A stretch of 64,000 bases of DNA from Monarcha castaneiventris obscurior (lineage: Eukaryota > Chordata > Aves > Passeriformes > Monarchidae): positions 4,101,501 to 4,165,500 of the forward strand of contig JAMPIT010000230.1 in assembly GCA_026261815.1 (NCBI GenBank). The letters run 5' to 3'. A program made the position numbers and the translations under genes. Shown piece after piece: positions 1-14,190 of this stretch (its first letter is position 1; each line of letters starts with the position of its first letter). Under the pieces are notes generated by a model. That model was not told the origin of the DNA, made no database searches, and saw nothing but the letters and a program-made list of their open reading frames with translations.

Positions 1-2350
1 GTCTTGGTCACTTAAGTGTTTTACTTAATGAGATCACTTAAAATAATTAGGTACATGTTGCTGATGTAAAGGAAATTCCAGCAGCGATTGTATATAAACT
101 GATAAGGATTTGCTGCTGGTGGAGTTCTTGGAAACAGGAGCTGAAAAGAGGATAATTATTGTAGAAATCTTGTTGACTTTAGTCAGCAGTTACATAAAAC
201 TGTCCTGATCCGTTAAAGGCAAACCTTTTTCCACAGAAATGAGGTAATTTCCCAACAAGGGTATTGTTTGGCATTGCTGATGCCATTCATCTAAGAAAAG
301 CCACACTCCCTTCATAGAAGGAAAAATGCAACAGGCTTCCTCTGTGCACAGGGAGCTAAAATTTGGATAGGACTCTGTGTCAGATAAGACAAAAGGCACC
401 TGAATAATCAAAGCTGGGCTCATGGTTTTGTGCAAATTCTTATATTTTCCTGCAATTATCAATAATATGAAAACTGCATCTTAATTCACATCTTTTAGAG
501 TATTGCAAGGAGCTGGTGGTTTGTAATAACCACCGAGGGTTTGGGGAACTGGGGGCAGATGCTGGGGGTACAGGTGTCATTACAGAAGCCTGCAGGGCCA
601 TGATCTGCCCCTGGGACCAGCCATCATCAGCACAGGATTTGGAGGATGAGACAGATCTATAGGAAGCTCTAGGGCATGGCCCAAGTGCCAATTTTCCATG
701 GTGCCCAACTTGGGGCCACAAAGTTAAAAAAAAAATGTGAAAGAAGACAGACTGGATTACGCCTGCAAATGTTCTTCCGAACAGCTCTCCCCGAGGGTGG
801 TTTGCCATTAGCACAGGCTTTTTTTTTAAGCCAAGGATGACCCAGGGTCACCCTGCACAAAGGTTGGTATCTTCCAGGTGAGCCTCTCCATTTCTCCTCA
901 TGCTGAGGTGCCAGGAGGGCTGCAGGCTTGAGCACGTCCTGCCTGGATGCACAATGAGCTGAGTAGTTTTCCCTGGATTTTTGGTGGATTTTCAAACTAA
1001 GGCATAGCTGTTCTGCCTCTGCTGAGGAGCTGGGCAGTAACAGCTCTCTGAAGGGCAGATCTGGAGACTCCATGGGGCAGGAATATCCTTGTGGCAAGAG
1101 TTGTCTCTATGAGAGTGAGCTCTCCCTCTGCCCTTCTGCTCTTGGCTGCTACCAGCTGCTGATTTGGTGTGACCCAGAGAGTTCTCAGCCTTCAGAGCTG
1201 GACAAAGGGCTTTCAATCCTGCAGTCTGCTGCACAACAACTGTTTTCTTGTGCTGCCAGCTTTCATACAGACTGATAACTTCTTGCTGTTTTGAAAGCTG
1301 GAAGGCTTGAAACTTTGGGAGGCTTAGGTTCACCTCGTGACAGATAATTGAGTCTCAGTGTCACTGAACTCCAGATTCTTAGTTTGATTCAGTGTTCTTC
1401 CATGAATTCAATACTGTGCTTTTGTTTGTTTCACCTTTCCCCTAACAGCTTGCACACCTTCAGAAGCAAACTCCAGGTAAAAGGTTTTTTTTAGAGTAGA
1501 AAAATGTTGTGTTCAGTGTGGGTGTTATAAAGACAAATAATTACTGCAAACAATTTCACTAGCACTAATAAGGGTAATTGGAATTGTCTGGCTTAGAAGA
1601 AGCATGGTGGGTTTAAAAGCCTAAAAGCTACAGTATTTGGCAAATAGAGAGATCCTCCTCAACAGGGAATGATTTCCTTTATTATAAAGGTATAAACTCA
1701 GTCTCTGGACAATAAGTGCTGAGAACAGCAGGGTTAGGAATGTTATGGATTTTAGAATAACTGGCCCAATAATTTAAATCATAGAAAAGGCTTGACTTCT
1801 TGAATCCTGGTCTTCAGAAAAGCTTTGTGTGACTCTTTCGATCAATTTCTGTTAAGTGTCCAGTTACACTGAGCTCATGCTCACAAGGAAAAAAGGAGCA
1901 TGAACTGAAATCCTGGTTTCAGTAATAATAATACTGTTATTTTCTTAAGTGGAAGATATTGCTTCTGAGACTTGTGTTGGGAGAAGGGTGATGTGGTTTA
2001 CAGTTATTCTAAAAAGGGATTTCACGTGTAAAATTAATCCAAACTGTCAACAATGCCTTCCTAAAAAACAGAAAAGGTTCTTGGAAACTGGTCAAAATGT
2101 TAGTTCATAACTGTGGCATAAAATATTACTCTATTTATCTGAAAAGACCAGAGAAGAATAGCAGAAATAACTGTATTGGGAGCACTTTAAGTCCTGGTAA
2201 ATGTGAGATAATGAGGCTTAAGTTTCTTCCACTGAGATTAAAATAACTTGTATTACACTGTACTTGCTGTGGGCAGCTGTGCCTGTGGATGGTTATCAAG
2301 GCTCAGCTAGCCCATGGTAGCTGTTTCTCAGTCACCTGAAGGTACAGGTT

Positions 2351-2393
2351 GAAAGAAAAAGGGGAAAAAAAAGAAAAAAAGAAAAAAAAAAAA
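2351..2393 (+). repeat. A-rich low-complexity tract
   Basis: This is a run of A broken only by single G bases and one short G block, ending in twelve uninterrupted A bases. It could be a decayed poly(A) tail or a simple A/G microsatellite. I see no recognisable retrogene body upstream of it. Confidence 0.85.
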
Positions 2394-3073
2394 CAGGTCT
2401 GAGCACTTCATAAAGCACGAGAGGAAGTGGGACTGGGATTTTGCTTTACCATTATCTGGAAGATCAAAGCTGCTGCCTCTCTGGTTTGTCTTCCCCTCTC
2501 ATACCATGGCAAGCAGCCCAGTTACCCCATAGGTACCTAACAGATGATCAAAAGCTTTTATGCTTTTTCCGACTGCATCAGCCAGTCTAATAAAAATAAA
2601 ATCATCTTTCCCTCTATTTCCTGGTATCCTTAAAAGCCTCCAGCATTACCACCACCATATCCTTAACACATTCAAAATGGGAGGGAAAATAGCTGAGAGA
2701 TGGGGAATTAACCCTGCATCATTCATGTCTGATTGATGATAACCTGGTACCATTCCTGCCTAGTGAGTTAGAGCAGTCATCTAATAATACTGTCTCTATG
2801 TTAGTGTGAAGAGTATTTGGGTTTATTTGGGTAATATTGCCAAGAGATTGAGAGTTTTGAGATCACTTCCTTTGCTCTGGTCTGATCCACGGAAGTCTGA
2901 AGCCGACTTTTTCAAGCCCCAGCTGCTCAGAATGGTCTGCAGCTCAGGTAGGAGACACTCATGTCTGTAAATATTGACTTTCTCCTTCAAACCCTGCTGT
3001 GGCTGACATATGCTGTTCTCTGTTTCCTCTTTAAAGCCCGATTAATAATACTGAGGAGCTCAACATAATCCTG

Positions 3074-3124
3074 ACTCCTTTTGTATTATTGAGCCAGTGA
3101 GTCCTTTTCTAATATTGAGCCAGT
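3074..3124 (+). repeat. Two-copy tandem duplication, 26 bp period
   Basis: Two 25-base units, at 3074-3098 and 3100-3124, share a CTTTT block and the ending ATTGAGCCAGT, with a few substitutions in the middle. This is a small local duplication, old enough to have diverged slightly. Confidence 0.8.
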
Positions 3125-6100
3125 TAACCTCTGATCTATTAACATTAAACTATATAATTCAATAAGTAAGGGCTGGGCTTTCAATAATTGAGGACAGGTA
3201 ATTAGGTATTATGAACTGGGGGTGAAGAAGCTCTAACAATCTGGGGAGAGATGCAAATCCCTAGTGAAAACTTCTCTGGAGGATTACTCCCTTTTCATTT
3301 AGGGCTGCTGGGGAGACTCTGCAATACATATGCCTGCAAACTACTCTGCCAATACTGAGTGGGTTCAGGAGCAAAATAAGTATAATGCTGACATGACCAA
3401 TATGGAATATGTGACAATGTCTAAGTAAGTTGGATGAATATTTCTTAATTAGGGTAGGAAATGTAATTCAAATGTATGAACACTCCTAATCATCTTCATT
3501 ATTTATTCATGGCTATTCCTAGAGGCTGTGGAAGCAAACCATGACGTATTGCAGACTTCTGAGCTTCCTGTTGATAATAAAACCAAATCCTCTGGTAAAT
3601 AACTCTGCAGAAAGTCCTGGTGTCCCATAAGATTTTTTTCAGGCAGTACTGCAGGAAAAAGGTTCAGATCAAATGGATCTGATGGAGTTAGAAGGAGTTA
3701 CTCAGGTCTTACGGGATCACCAAAGTTGGAGACCCCAGAATTTAGGGCAGGGACATAAGGTCCCTTGATAGGCATCAAAGGGATCCTTTTGACAAAACTG
3801 TGTTAAAAATCAAGCTTTTTTGTTCATGAAAGCCACTGGTGTTTGAATCTGAACATTTTCAAGGAAATCTTGAGAAGTTTGGTAAGGAAATGCTTCTTGC
3901 TATCCTCTCCTGATGTTTGCTTGCAAGAGTTGAGTCAGTTTGCCTGTGCTGTGGGAATTGCCTAAGATTATCCACCATTCCCAGCAATTACTCAAAATGT
4001 GACAGAACAATATTTCAGTATGACTAAGTCAAAACAGAGTCTTACTGGGCTTAGGCATTTCGAACTCAATGGGACTGCTCGTGTGGTTAGAAGTAAGTTA
4101 CAGCTCCAAAATTAGTCTAGATTTCACTATGAGTTTATTCACCTCCTTTTCAAGGGCAGATGTGCAAATTGCTCATCTCAATAAGGGGCCATGAAGAACA
4201 CCCTCAAATAGTAGCTTTGAATCTTCGTCAGCACTTTATTTTTAAAAAAAATGGACTGGAAAAAGGGGTGTTTACTGCTCCTGAAAAGAGCAGTTCATCT
4301 TCCTGAGCACACACTGTTCCTAAAGTTGAGAGAAAATCCTCCAGACAGTTGAATTAGTGACATCTATCACTAAACCAGTCATCCTGTGCTCCTACCATAG
4401 CATCTGAGCTGAGGTGCACTGAATCTTTCCCTGATTCAGTCTATTCATGTGCTTGAGGTGCTACAAACACTCATTCCTATAGTCAGCAGCATCCTGGGAA
4501 GTTGTGCTTGAACTGCTTGCAAAGGAAAGCAAAAGAGAATTCCGGCTTATATAATTTCCTGCTTTCCTACAAACCTCTTTCTGTCCAGGGTTCCACAAAA
4601 CAATTGGGGAACTCTTAATTTTCAGCAGGGAAAGCACGGATTTAATGCCAATATAGCAGCTAGTCTGGTTCACGTGGGCCATTTGGAAAGCAGTTGTTCA
4701 CGTTCAGAGTGTATTCATGACTGCCTTGTGATCTCAGTAACAATCCTGAATCCCCTGGGTAGCACACAGGGCAGAATCTCTTGTCTCAAATTAATTCTAT
4801 TCGAGGCTTCCTCTGGAGCCCCAAGTAAAATCAGAATGATATCAATGTCCCTGGAAAGCATGAAGAGACAGCTTTGGAGGTAAACTCAGGATCTCAGCTC
4901 AGCTTTGGCATTTATTCATTACGTGGCAATTCCCAGTGAGGGTCTTCAAATGTTCTGCCAGAAATACACACAAATGGAAATTCTCTGAAAGAGGGAACAT
5001 TGATGCTGTTTATAGATTAAAAGTAGGTTATCAGGAAATTTAATTATTTTAGTGAAAATTTGGCTGAAAATCATCAAAGTCTCTTGGGATGAGATAAAAA
5101 TAGAAAAAAATTGCATGGAGTTATTTCTATCAGTAATTTCTGATGACTTCCGTGGTCTGCAGAATTATGCTCTCTGTGTCAACAACATTGTTGTAGAGAT
5201 CCAAATGAAATCATAGTCCTCACTTTGAAAAGAAAACATAAATGCTATAAAAAGAGAAAGAGCACAAAACATAAAGAAATTTCCCTCTTTAACCCACTTT
5301 ATATCAATACTACAAGCTTTGCTGCAAGACTCTTCCTAGAGATGAGTCTATACCCTCCTTTCACAGCTAAAACAGAAAAATGAATAAATCATTCAGCTTT
5401 TATACCCTCTCCAAATACAAAACTCATCTGCTTGTTTGTGCACCCTTTCTTTGCTCCCTCTTAATTGCATCCATGTGTATCAGCAATCACTAATGTCTCT
5501 AATAATGAGGGAAAACTTGCAAAGGGTGATTACTGAGAGTGGCAGTTCTGAAGTGTGAGTCTGCTTTTGCACTGTGTTCTTGTTTTTTGTTATGTGGGGG
5601 TGGGATTTTGTTTTTGCAATGTGCTGCAGAAGTGGCACCTCTCCGGGGTGAAGCAATTGCTTCTTGGAGCCCTAGCCAAAAAAGAATCACGAGTAAACAA
5701 GAGGTTTTTTCCTTTTTTTTAAAAATTTTTTTTCAAAATTATTATTTCACAGGTTGATTTTGTGTGAAATAAGAAAACTTGCAATAGGTGTTTAATGTTA
5801 TATTTAAGCAGAAAAAACATGTCAGGCATTGCAGTTTGGGGTGATAATAGGTGGCAATTTACTTATTTATTCATTCCAAATTTCTCCATGCACACTCATG
5901 TAGCCTCTCTTCCTGGATCTAGGCACCTTGACAGATACTTAAAAATCCAACCAAATTAAGACAAGAAAGAGCACACACACCCCCTGAATGTCTGAAACCC
6001 TGTAAGGACCATCCCCAATGGGATTTTCGTGTGCCCTCAAGAGTAGACCTGGGGTCCTTTGGAAGCAAAGAAAATGAGGATTACAAGCTGCAGTGTTCTC

Positions 6101-8439
6101 AGAGAGGATATTCCAGTAGTAATTTCCTTTCTTGTGTTCAAAGCAGGGTTCAGCACTTCTGTTGGACTTATCTGTGGGAACATGGGGAGAGGGAGTGCGT
6201 TGGATCAAAAAAAAGTTGTGAAGAGAAAGGTACACTGCTACAGAGATGTAGAAGTGGTGCCAAACCCTGAAACAAAATACTTCAGACTATGTAGAGTTAT
6301 AAAACTTGCACCCAGGCATTTTAAAAGACTGGATATATGTATATTTTTCTTGCTATAAGAAACCATGGAGAACTCCCTCTCTACTTGTATGCACACACAT
6401 TTAAGCTGCTCAGTTTGCAAAATCAGTATCTCAAGAAGTTAAGACATGCCAGTGTAAAAGAATGATGTTTAGTCTGCTTTTCATCACTGTGGGCATATGA
6501 TGCTATGGTATGGACTTTAATAATTTGTAAACATAGTTGATATTTTAATTTCCACAGGATTTTTACTTCTGTGTTTCAAGATCAACAGCTTTCTCATTAC
6601 TTTTTTTTCCCCCTTAGGTGTCACCTGGCTGAAGAAGGAGTAATGAGAGGGAAAGTTTTGCTCAACTTCTGCAATCTTTATACCCTTCTCAATACAACCA
6701 GTATATCTGGAAATTAGATGCACATACATGCTTGCACACCAGCTTGTGTTGTAATCTCTAACCAGATTCAACCTCTAAATTCCCATGGTCATCTGAGTTG
6801 GAGTGAGGTAAAGTGAGTTTTGCACTGACTGTGAGGGGAGGCTTTGGGAAATACCATAGTGCCATAGATAGATATCCTTGGCTGACGCCTGAATTACTCA
6901 TGGGGATAGTGGTAAATATACAATGCCATGTGGTGTCCTGTATGGCTGCTTTCTGAGGCACAGAGCCACTTCCAATTCAGGTGTGATTTGCAGCCTGCTC
7001 TTGATTTCTTCCTGACCAATTACATGAACTCTGTATTAATGTGTGCTGGTGTGTTCTTATAAAGTCAAATAATCCCCTGTATTCTTTATTTCACTGAAGG
7101 CAGATATATTTTGTGTGCAACTCTAGTCACAGAGTGAGTGAGAAATAGGAATGTGATGTGTGGACACATCTGGTGGCACCATCAGAGGGTCTGCTGGTGG
7201 CTGGAGAGGGCATGGCCACGTGTCAGGTGTGCAAAGAGCAGCCCCAGTTTGCAGTGACCTAATTAATGACAGCAAAGCCCCATGAGAAGAGAAGCCTGAA
7301 GTGGCCCATGAGATGCAAACCTGCCACTCTCAGCTGATGGTAGCATGGGTGGGCTGCTCCTGGTGCTATCCAGAAAATGTCAGCACCCTGCAGGGGTTAA
7401 AAACTGGATGGTTTTGTATTATGGACCTTAGATCCCTCTTGGATAACTGGTCACTGAAGATGATGATCTTTGCACATGAATTAACAGGGAAGGAGGGATT
7501 TAAGGAGAGGAAACCTATGTGAAGCTGTGTCAGAACTGGATATCAAGCAGAAGTTCTGGCTGTTACTGTAAAAGTAGCTGGAAAATATGCTGTGGTGATA
7601 GCAATATCAATATGAAGAATGAAATGAGAAACTCATAAAAAAAAGAAGCAGAAATATGAATTCACAAATTATCTAACCTGAAATACTCTGAGGTATATGA
7701 ATAGCAGACTGTGAGAGTTGCCTCATCCCCCCCAAAAAATTCTTAAAGGACCAACTCTCCTTCAGCTGAACCAGAAAAAATGTGCATTAGAGCATCCTAA
7801 CCCAGTTTGGATTCACCTTGAACCTCGTTTAAAAGGTAATTTTGTTTCTAGTTCTCTGCCCCACCCAACAAGGTTCTTCCCCCTATGATCAACAATCAGA
7901 TCACACAGCTGACAGACTGTGACATCCACCAGACACTGAGACACTTCCTTTGTCCTATAAAGGCTTGGATTGGGCCAGAGTAGCTGGATGCTAATCATGC
8001 AAATGACATCCTTAACAAGTCTGTACAGCAGAAAAGGTGATTTGTTTCTGTTAATTGCACCTATGTGACCCCACAGACAACTGTCCTGGATTTCCAGCAC
8101 GACTCACAGGAGCAGAACTCAACCTACTATTTGGCTTTGTTCTCTTCTGCTTTTCTCTTTGTTTATCTGCTTTCCTCCATGCTCCAAGCCCACCTTCATA
8201 TTTTAGAGCATCTTGAAGCATTTCTCAAATGTAGGTTAATTAGCAGTTTCAGACCAATCTTTACAAAGAGGCAGGAACATTTATCTAGCCAAGACTTGAG
8301 TGGTTTGCTCTGTCTGCTTTGGATCTGAAGGACGATGGCTCTGCTGGACAAATGGGCATGTGCTTATTGAAGCTGACACAAGGAATGATGTTTTTCTTCT
8401 GGTGCAGGGTGAAGTTTAGCTACCATTTTCTTAGAAACC

Positions 8440-8735
8440 TGTAATGATGAAAGTCCAAACCCCTCCTTACAGTCTATTCCAGCATTTGAATATCTATCTC
8501 CTAGCCACAGCAGGCATGAAGAACACCTTATTAATAGTTTTTTTTTTTTTGTGTATGTCTTTTATGTTGTTGATGTTTGTTTTCTTGGTCTCCTTTTTCC
8601 AAACTGAACTGAGCCCTAAGCCTTTCCTATAGGTCACATTTTCTAGAACTCTTGTTGTTATTTTTCTCTACTCTTTCTGATCCATGCATTCCTTGACCTG
8701 TGATGCTCAAAGCAGAAGAGTGTTTTCTTAGTGAT
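8440..8735 (-). mobile_element. Decayed CR1 LINE 3' region (antisense)
   Basis: Read on the minus strand, this resembles the 3' part of an old CR1 element. On the plus strand the recognisable pieces are the block around 8465-8490 (an antisense 'tctgttccagtgctt'-type segment), the segment at 8620-8665 containing TATAGGTCACATTTTCTAGA, and the stretch at 8680-8712 ending in CTTGACCTGTGATGCTCAA. These correspond in order to the familiar antisense CR1 3' sequence. A T homopolymer and T/G-rich sequence at about 8538-8590 interrupt it. No open reading frame survives. The family call is from recognition of the consensus, not from a search. Confidence 0.6.
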
Positions 8736-11700
8736 TTGATCAACTTTGAGTTGCAAAGAAGAAATTCTGTTTGTATTTCAGAAGTTATTTTATGGGGTTT
8801 TTTTCCTTTTTTTTTTTCGTTTTTCCCCTTTTTTAAAAGCAGTTTGACATTTGCTTCTCTTTATTTTCTGATCCTCTAAAAATCCAAAATCCTGTTTGTA
8901 GAAGAGCTGCATAATCAGTTGCTTCTTGTCTCTTATGCAGTTGATTATTCTGTGGAGTTTGTACTTGTGCTCTACCTCACATCCCTTACAGGCTGCTTCT
9001 CCAAGGGGACAGTCTTATCAATTCTTCCCATGGAAAGGCAGAACATACTTAGTTTATAGATAGGTTAACCATATTCACTGTAATTCTGGCTGGTTTAGTG
9101 TCCAGGGAGAGTGTGACTGTATCTGCAATGAATTTGGATAATAGCATATAATTTTTTGTTTCCTTGAGCATCTTTTATCCCAGTCATGTGTGGGAGATGT
9201 ACCTGCTGCTAAGTACTATCATGGAACTGCTTTGGAACAGAGAAAAGTTCATATCTAAAAGGATAAGGGAGGGTGTATTTCATTGGAACACTTTTTTCCT
9301 GGGAGAGTTTTAGAGAAACATTCAGAATTTGATGTCCTTGTATTTTCTGAGGCTGAAGTCACAGACTGAAGTACTTCCCACCAGCTCTAGATCAGAGCTG
9401 AGTTACAGCAGGGCTCTTTTCACACGTCAAGTTATACAGGAGATTCAGGAACTTCATGCTGTCTCTTTGCATGAGCCCAAAGATGCTAACTACTGGTAAT
9501 TAGTAACTAATGGAAATTAATACATGACTAATATGGGGGAATAATTTAAGTCCTACTTACATTCTTCTATAATGAACAGCACTGGCACCTTCATGGTTGC
9601 TATTATCACAGTGTGAGCTCTGACAGAATATGAGAGCTGGGAGTATAGACCAATTTGCAATAATAATAAAAAAAATTCAGTCTGGAGGAAACCAATTCAG
9701 TGATTGAATTAATGGAAATGCAGGATGGTTCAGTCAGTGACTAAGCCAAATAAGCCAAATGTTGCAGCTGTCATTGTCTGCAACTTCTAGTAGGACAAAA
9801 ACCGTGCAAATAAATTGATTCTTCTGCAAACTGCATGGCCTGTTTCTGTCTGAATTGGTTGTGTCCCCTTTCTTGGATATGGTTTTGGGCTCTGATGTAC
9901 AGCAGCTGCCCTGAGCTGGTGGTTTCAGCCAGTACAAATCTCTTCTCTGAGCTCACAGGCTGCTCTGTGCTGTCTGCTGGCAAAGAGTAGCATCAAATCA
10001 AGTTACTACAGCTCTCTCTCAGGCGCCAATTAAGAGTGATCCTGAAATGTGTTGTGGTATACAGTCTGAGAAACCTGACAGCTGTGTTATGAAAAGCGGG
10101 AAGATTAGCTTTTCCCCCTAAATCACTGAGAAATCCCCAGTGACACACTATTTGTGAACAATGAAGATAAATAATATATGCGTTTTTTACACCTATGTTT
10201 TAAAATACACAAACAGTTTAGGAGCTGGAATTACATCTCTAAAATACCAGTGAACTTTGCTTTTATTCTTCACATCTCAGTTGCATGAATCTTGCCTTGG
10301 GGAACTATTTGCAAGCCCAAGCAGGGGATTTCAAGGCTGTGTGAGCACCTCCTGCCCATATCACAGTGGATCAATCAATACCACAGCAGCGCGATAATGC
10401 TCTGCATCAAAAATTCTGCAGAAGCCTTATCAAGACCTACCAGGGAATGAAACCTGAGAGTGTTATTTTGAATGAGAAGGCTGGCCACATGTTTTGAGAG
10501 GGAAGTTGTTAATCTCAGCACTGTCAAAAAGTGTGGTACCTGGGGAAGAAATGAGAAAATAACATCAGCTTGCTTTTGTTTTTGTATTTACGGCTGGGCA
10601 ATGCAGTATTTCCTTTTCTTATTCCTGTTTCTGCCTTCCTCAACAGATTTCCCACCACTGTGATGTAATAGGTCAAGTTAATAACTGATAATGTGACTTC
10701 GTTTGACAAGAAGTTGGTGTATTTTTTTTCCCTGTCTTCCTTTATACTTTTGCACTTCTGTCCATTTGTGGTATTCATATTTTGCAGATTATCCTGCAGG
10801 ACTTGGCTCCTGAGGCAGAAGAAGAACATTGTTATGGAATATTCATGCCAGTTATGCACATTTTGAAGCTGACTCTCCAGCACCTTGTTGTGATGCAGCT
10901 ACTTCTCCCCTAAAAACCAGCTGTAAAGTGCCTACTACAAATGCAAATAGCTTTAAGAGCATGCAAGGCAATAGATTATTTGGCACTGTGGCACTAAAAT
11001 TTTGAGGGGGAGGAAGCAAAATTGTAATTTAACCCACAAATCATGGCTTGCTTTTGCTTCTGTTTGAGAATATATCATCATAATCTCTTCCAAAACCACT
11101 CTTATTAATCTCACAGCATTTGTGTTAATCACAGCCATTCTTGTGATTCGTGTAGAAATCAAGAACCTATGATATCTCTTATCACAGCACCAGTGTGATG
11201 GGTAATTAAAAGCTAATCAAGTGGTCTCCCAGAGTTCTGGGCCATCATTTACCAGTGTAGCCAGCATGATGGATTAAAGCAGTAATTCAGCCTGAAAAGA
11301 TAGAATCCATGTTATTTTTCCTAATTTTAATTCAAATGGTAGAATTTCATCCTTTTGGTAAGATAGATGATGCCATTTCAGAACATTTTATGTTCATGGG
11401 TAGATTTAGGAGGGGAGGATTTAATAATAAGGCACAGGAAAAAGAGAAAGAGGTGGTTGATAGAGCAATAAAATACAGACAGCACAGCAAGGTGGGCAAA
11501 ATAGCAGTCTTGAAGCTCAATCCCTTTTGAACACAAGCTGCAGTTTGGTGCAGTTCAGCCTGTGGATCCTCATGGATGCTCTGAGAGCTTTGTTGAGTTT
11601 TTTCTGATAGAAGGATTCCAATATACTCTCCTTCTCTCCACCTCCTAAGTTCCTACTTCCTATTTCCTACTTTCTTTCCTTTGGGAAAACCTCTCTCATT

Positions 11701-14190
11701 TGGAAAGCAAAAGGCCAAAGCTCAGAAACTACAGGTTAGCCGGTGTAAATCATTAAAGCACCCCTGGAGACTTTGTTAGCCATTAATGTGCTCTGTGATG
11801 TGTCTGTGAATTGTAAAAATCCCTGGGTTGATGGGGACACACATGAAGGTTTGCACTAATTATTCTCTTGACTCAGTATTAATTTAGTACCCTGGACTCT
11901 TCTCTATTAACACAATTGGAAAAATAGAGCTAAACCCTTGAGGCTCTCGCATTCAAGAGTCTTCTCCATAAGGTAAAAACCACACAGTGTAGACCAATCA
12001 TGGGAAAAGCAATTTTTTTAGAATCCTAGTCTCTTAAAGGCCTTTGTGAAGTGCAATCTCTGACAAGAACATGACTTCACTGTCTCTTCTGAAAGCCCTG
12101 TCGCTGGGCTGATTGTGTCAGTGAAGGAAAAACCACTCTCTTCTCCTCAGCAAACTGTCAGACTGTGTCAGTGAAAATGATGCACAGCACTGACAAGTTC
12201 AGAGTGGTATCAGTGCTTGTTTTCAGTAAGTGGTGTGACCTTGCATTTGACTCTACGACATTTGTCATCCGGGATAATTGGGTGTGCTCTGCACCCCATA
12301 GCTTCCAACTTTTCTTTACCCAACTTTTCCCTCTCCATTCTCCTTCACTGCCTGATTTTCTGGAGTTCTTCCTAGAGCACATTGCACCAGACACACGTGG
12401 TTATTTCTACTCAAGCTTCTACTTGTATTTGATGAAAAATATGAAGCATATTTTTTAGCTTAGATTAGACTGAGAATGATCAACTATTAAATAGCTGCAG
12501 GTCAGAGCAGAGGTTCATCTTGCTCAGTGCTCTCTCTGAGAGAGGGCAATAGTAAAGGCAAGAAGTGCAGAGTGATATTTCCCAGCACATTCTTCCAGCC
12601 TGTGATATGTGACTCAGCAAATTCCTTAGCCAGAGGTGATGGTGCATCTTTGCATTTCGCACCCCTTTCTTCATGAATTTGTGTTTTTTTCTGAAATGTG
12701 CCCTGAAATATTATGTACAAGGATTTATAAAAATTCTGAAGTCTGGACAGCTCCAGGTAGTGCTGGATGCTGACCCCTGTGCCCTGCATTAGTCCAGGAG
12801 GAAAGACTGTCTCCTATGGACACTGACTATATTAGATTTTGTCTTTACAGTGAGGGAACTGGGTGTAGGTGTTCCCCTTCTCTGGTGCAGTGCCAGCTCC
12901 GGGAAGCTTTGCATGTTGTTCCCCAAGGGACTGACTGTTCTCAGGCTTTCACCTGTGTGAAAAAGAGGCTTTTATGGTAAAGATCTGTGTTGCTCCAACA
13001 AACTGCACACTGGTTTCTCAAATAATTTATTTTCATTTGGTTCAGTGCTGTACTGATTCTGCAGTATAGCTGATGTTGATGCTCTTCCATAGCAGTGACT
13101 GGTCTCTTAACAGGCAGCAATAAAACTTGACCTATGGCCCATTTCCACCCCCCCAAAAATAGTGTTTATATTTTAATGTGGAAGGCAATGTTCTCATGTA
13201 AAATATTTCTCAAAAGGAGCAGTACTAAAAAAAACCCAAAAAACCAAACACAAAACCAAAAAGGAGACAAGAAGGAATGGAAAGAAAATGGGACTTACTC
13301 TGCTTATTTGCTCCCTGTGACCTGACAATAATTTATGTGCAGTATTAAGTAAAAGAGAAGTTACCACAGTTTCATATTGTCTTCCTCTTGAGGGAATAAT
13401 AATTGTAAAATGGCAAAACCCAGACCCAGTTTGGTGTTATAAATGGATTGTATATATGAATAGCTTGTGGAGGTAAGTGGTGAAACTGTTGCTTATGAAG
13501 GTATTTATGTTACATTGCTTTTGTGTGCAGGGCAATCAGTCTCCACTTGCTCGTGATTTTTATTAAATATGATGCCCACTCATATTTTATGAGAAATATT
13601 TATGCAAAGTAATCTATTTGATTCATCATCTGAAATTTACCTAATGAATATATATTGCATATGATTAATCTTCTTATATTTCACTGTTCCAAGCATTTAA
13701 AAAAAAGATAATATAACCAGAATGGGCAGCTTCATGGTATCCAATAAACTGCAAATGAATAGAGGCTTTTAGCAAAGGTATTTGAACTTGCAGCTCATGG
13801 CCTGCTGGCAATGTTTTGCTTTCAGACAAAATGAGTTTTCTCAAAGAATGTTTTTCTTCTCTTTGTTCTTCACTAAACTGAACTGAAATGCCTGACTTGC
13901 AGTTTATATGATTTAAGAATTTGAACTGTGTAATTGGATGGGGTCTGCAATTTGTTTCCATCCTGTGGCTGGGTTTGTCTCTTCTTGTTTCATCAGGTGC
14001 TGCAGAGGGAGAAGCTATCCCTCTTCATAGTGAAACAGAAAACGCCAAAAGTGTTTACAAATTTGGGCACCTCTAGCAAAGCCCTTTTGCTCTCTAGTAT
14101 GGTCTTATAAATTAAAATGTCCCGGAAGCTGTTTTTCCTGTCTGTCTTACTCAGGGAAATGGTGGACCTTTACCTAATCCCTTGTGGTTC
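8736..14190. other. Intergenic or intronic DNA, no gene seen
   Basis: No exon or known repeat was recognised. There is a pyrimidine-rich tract at about 8798-8834 made of long T runs split by short C blocks. Short frames near 9734-9983, 10524-10883 and 12158-12458 occur on both strands of the same DNA, which argues against coding. An A/C-rich tract at 13226-13270 is listed separately. Confidence 0.7.
13226..13270 (+). repeat. A/C-rich low-complexity tract
   Basis: Runs of A are separated by CC or CCC blocks. No unit repeats cleanly, so this is low complexity rather than a defined microsatellite. Confidence 0.75.

Larger units (their letters stand above)
1..8430. other. Intergenic or intronic DNA, no gene seen
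   Basis: I see no coding exon that I can support in this stretch. The frames between about 200 and 1330 overlap each other on both strands in a GC-richer patch and match no family I know. An A-rich tract at 2351-2393 and a 26 bp-period duplication at 3074-3124 are listed separately. The block around 3020-3260 is rich in ATTA and AATTA cores. An A/T tract lies at about 5700-5750. I recognise no repeat family here, although very old repeats could be missed by eye. Confidence 0.7.
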
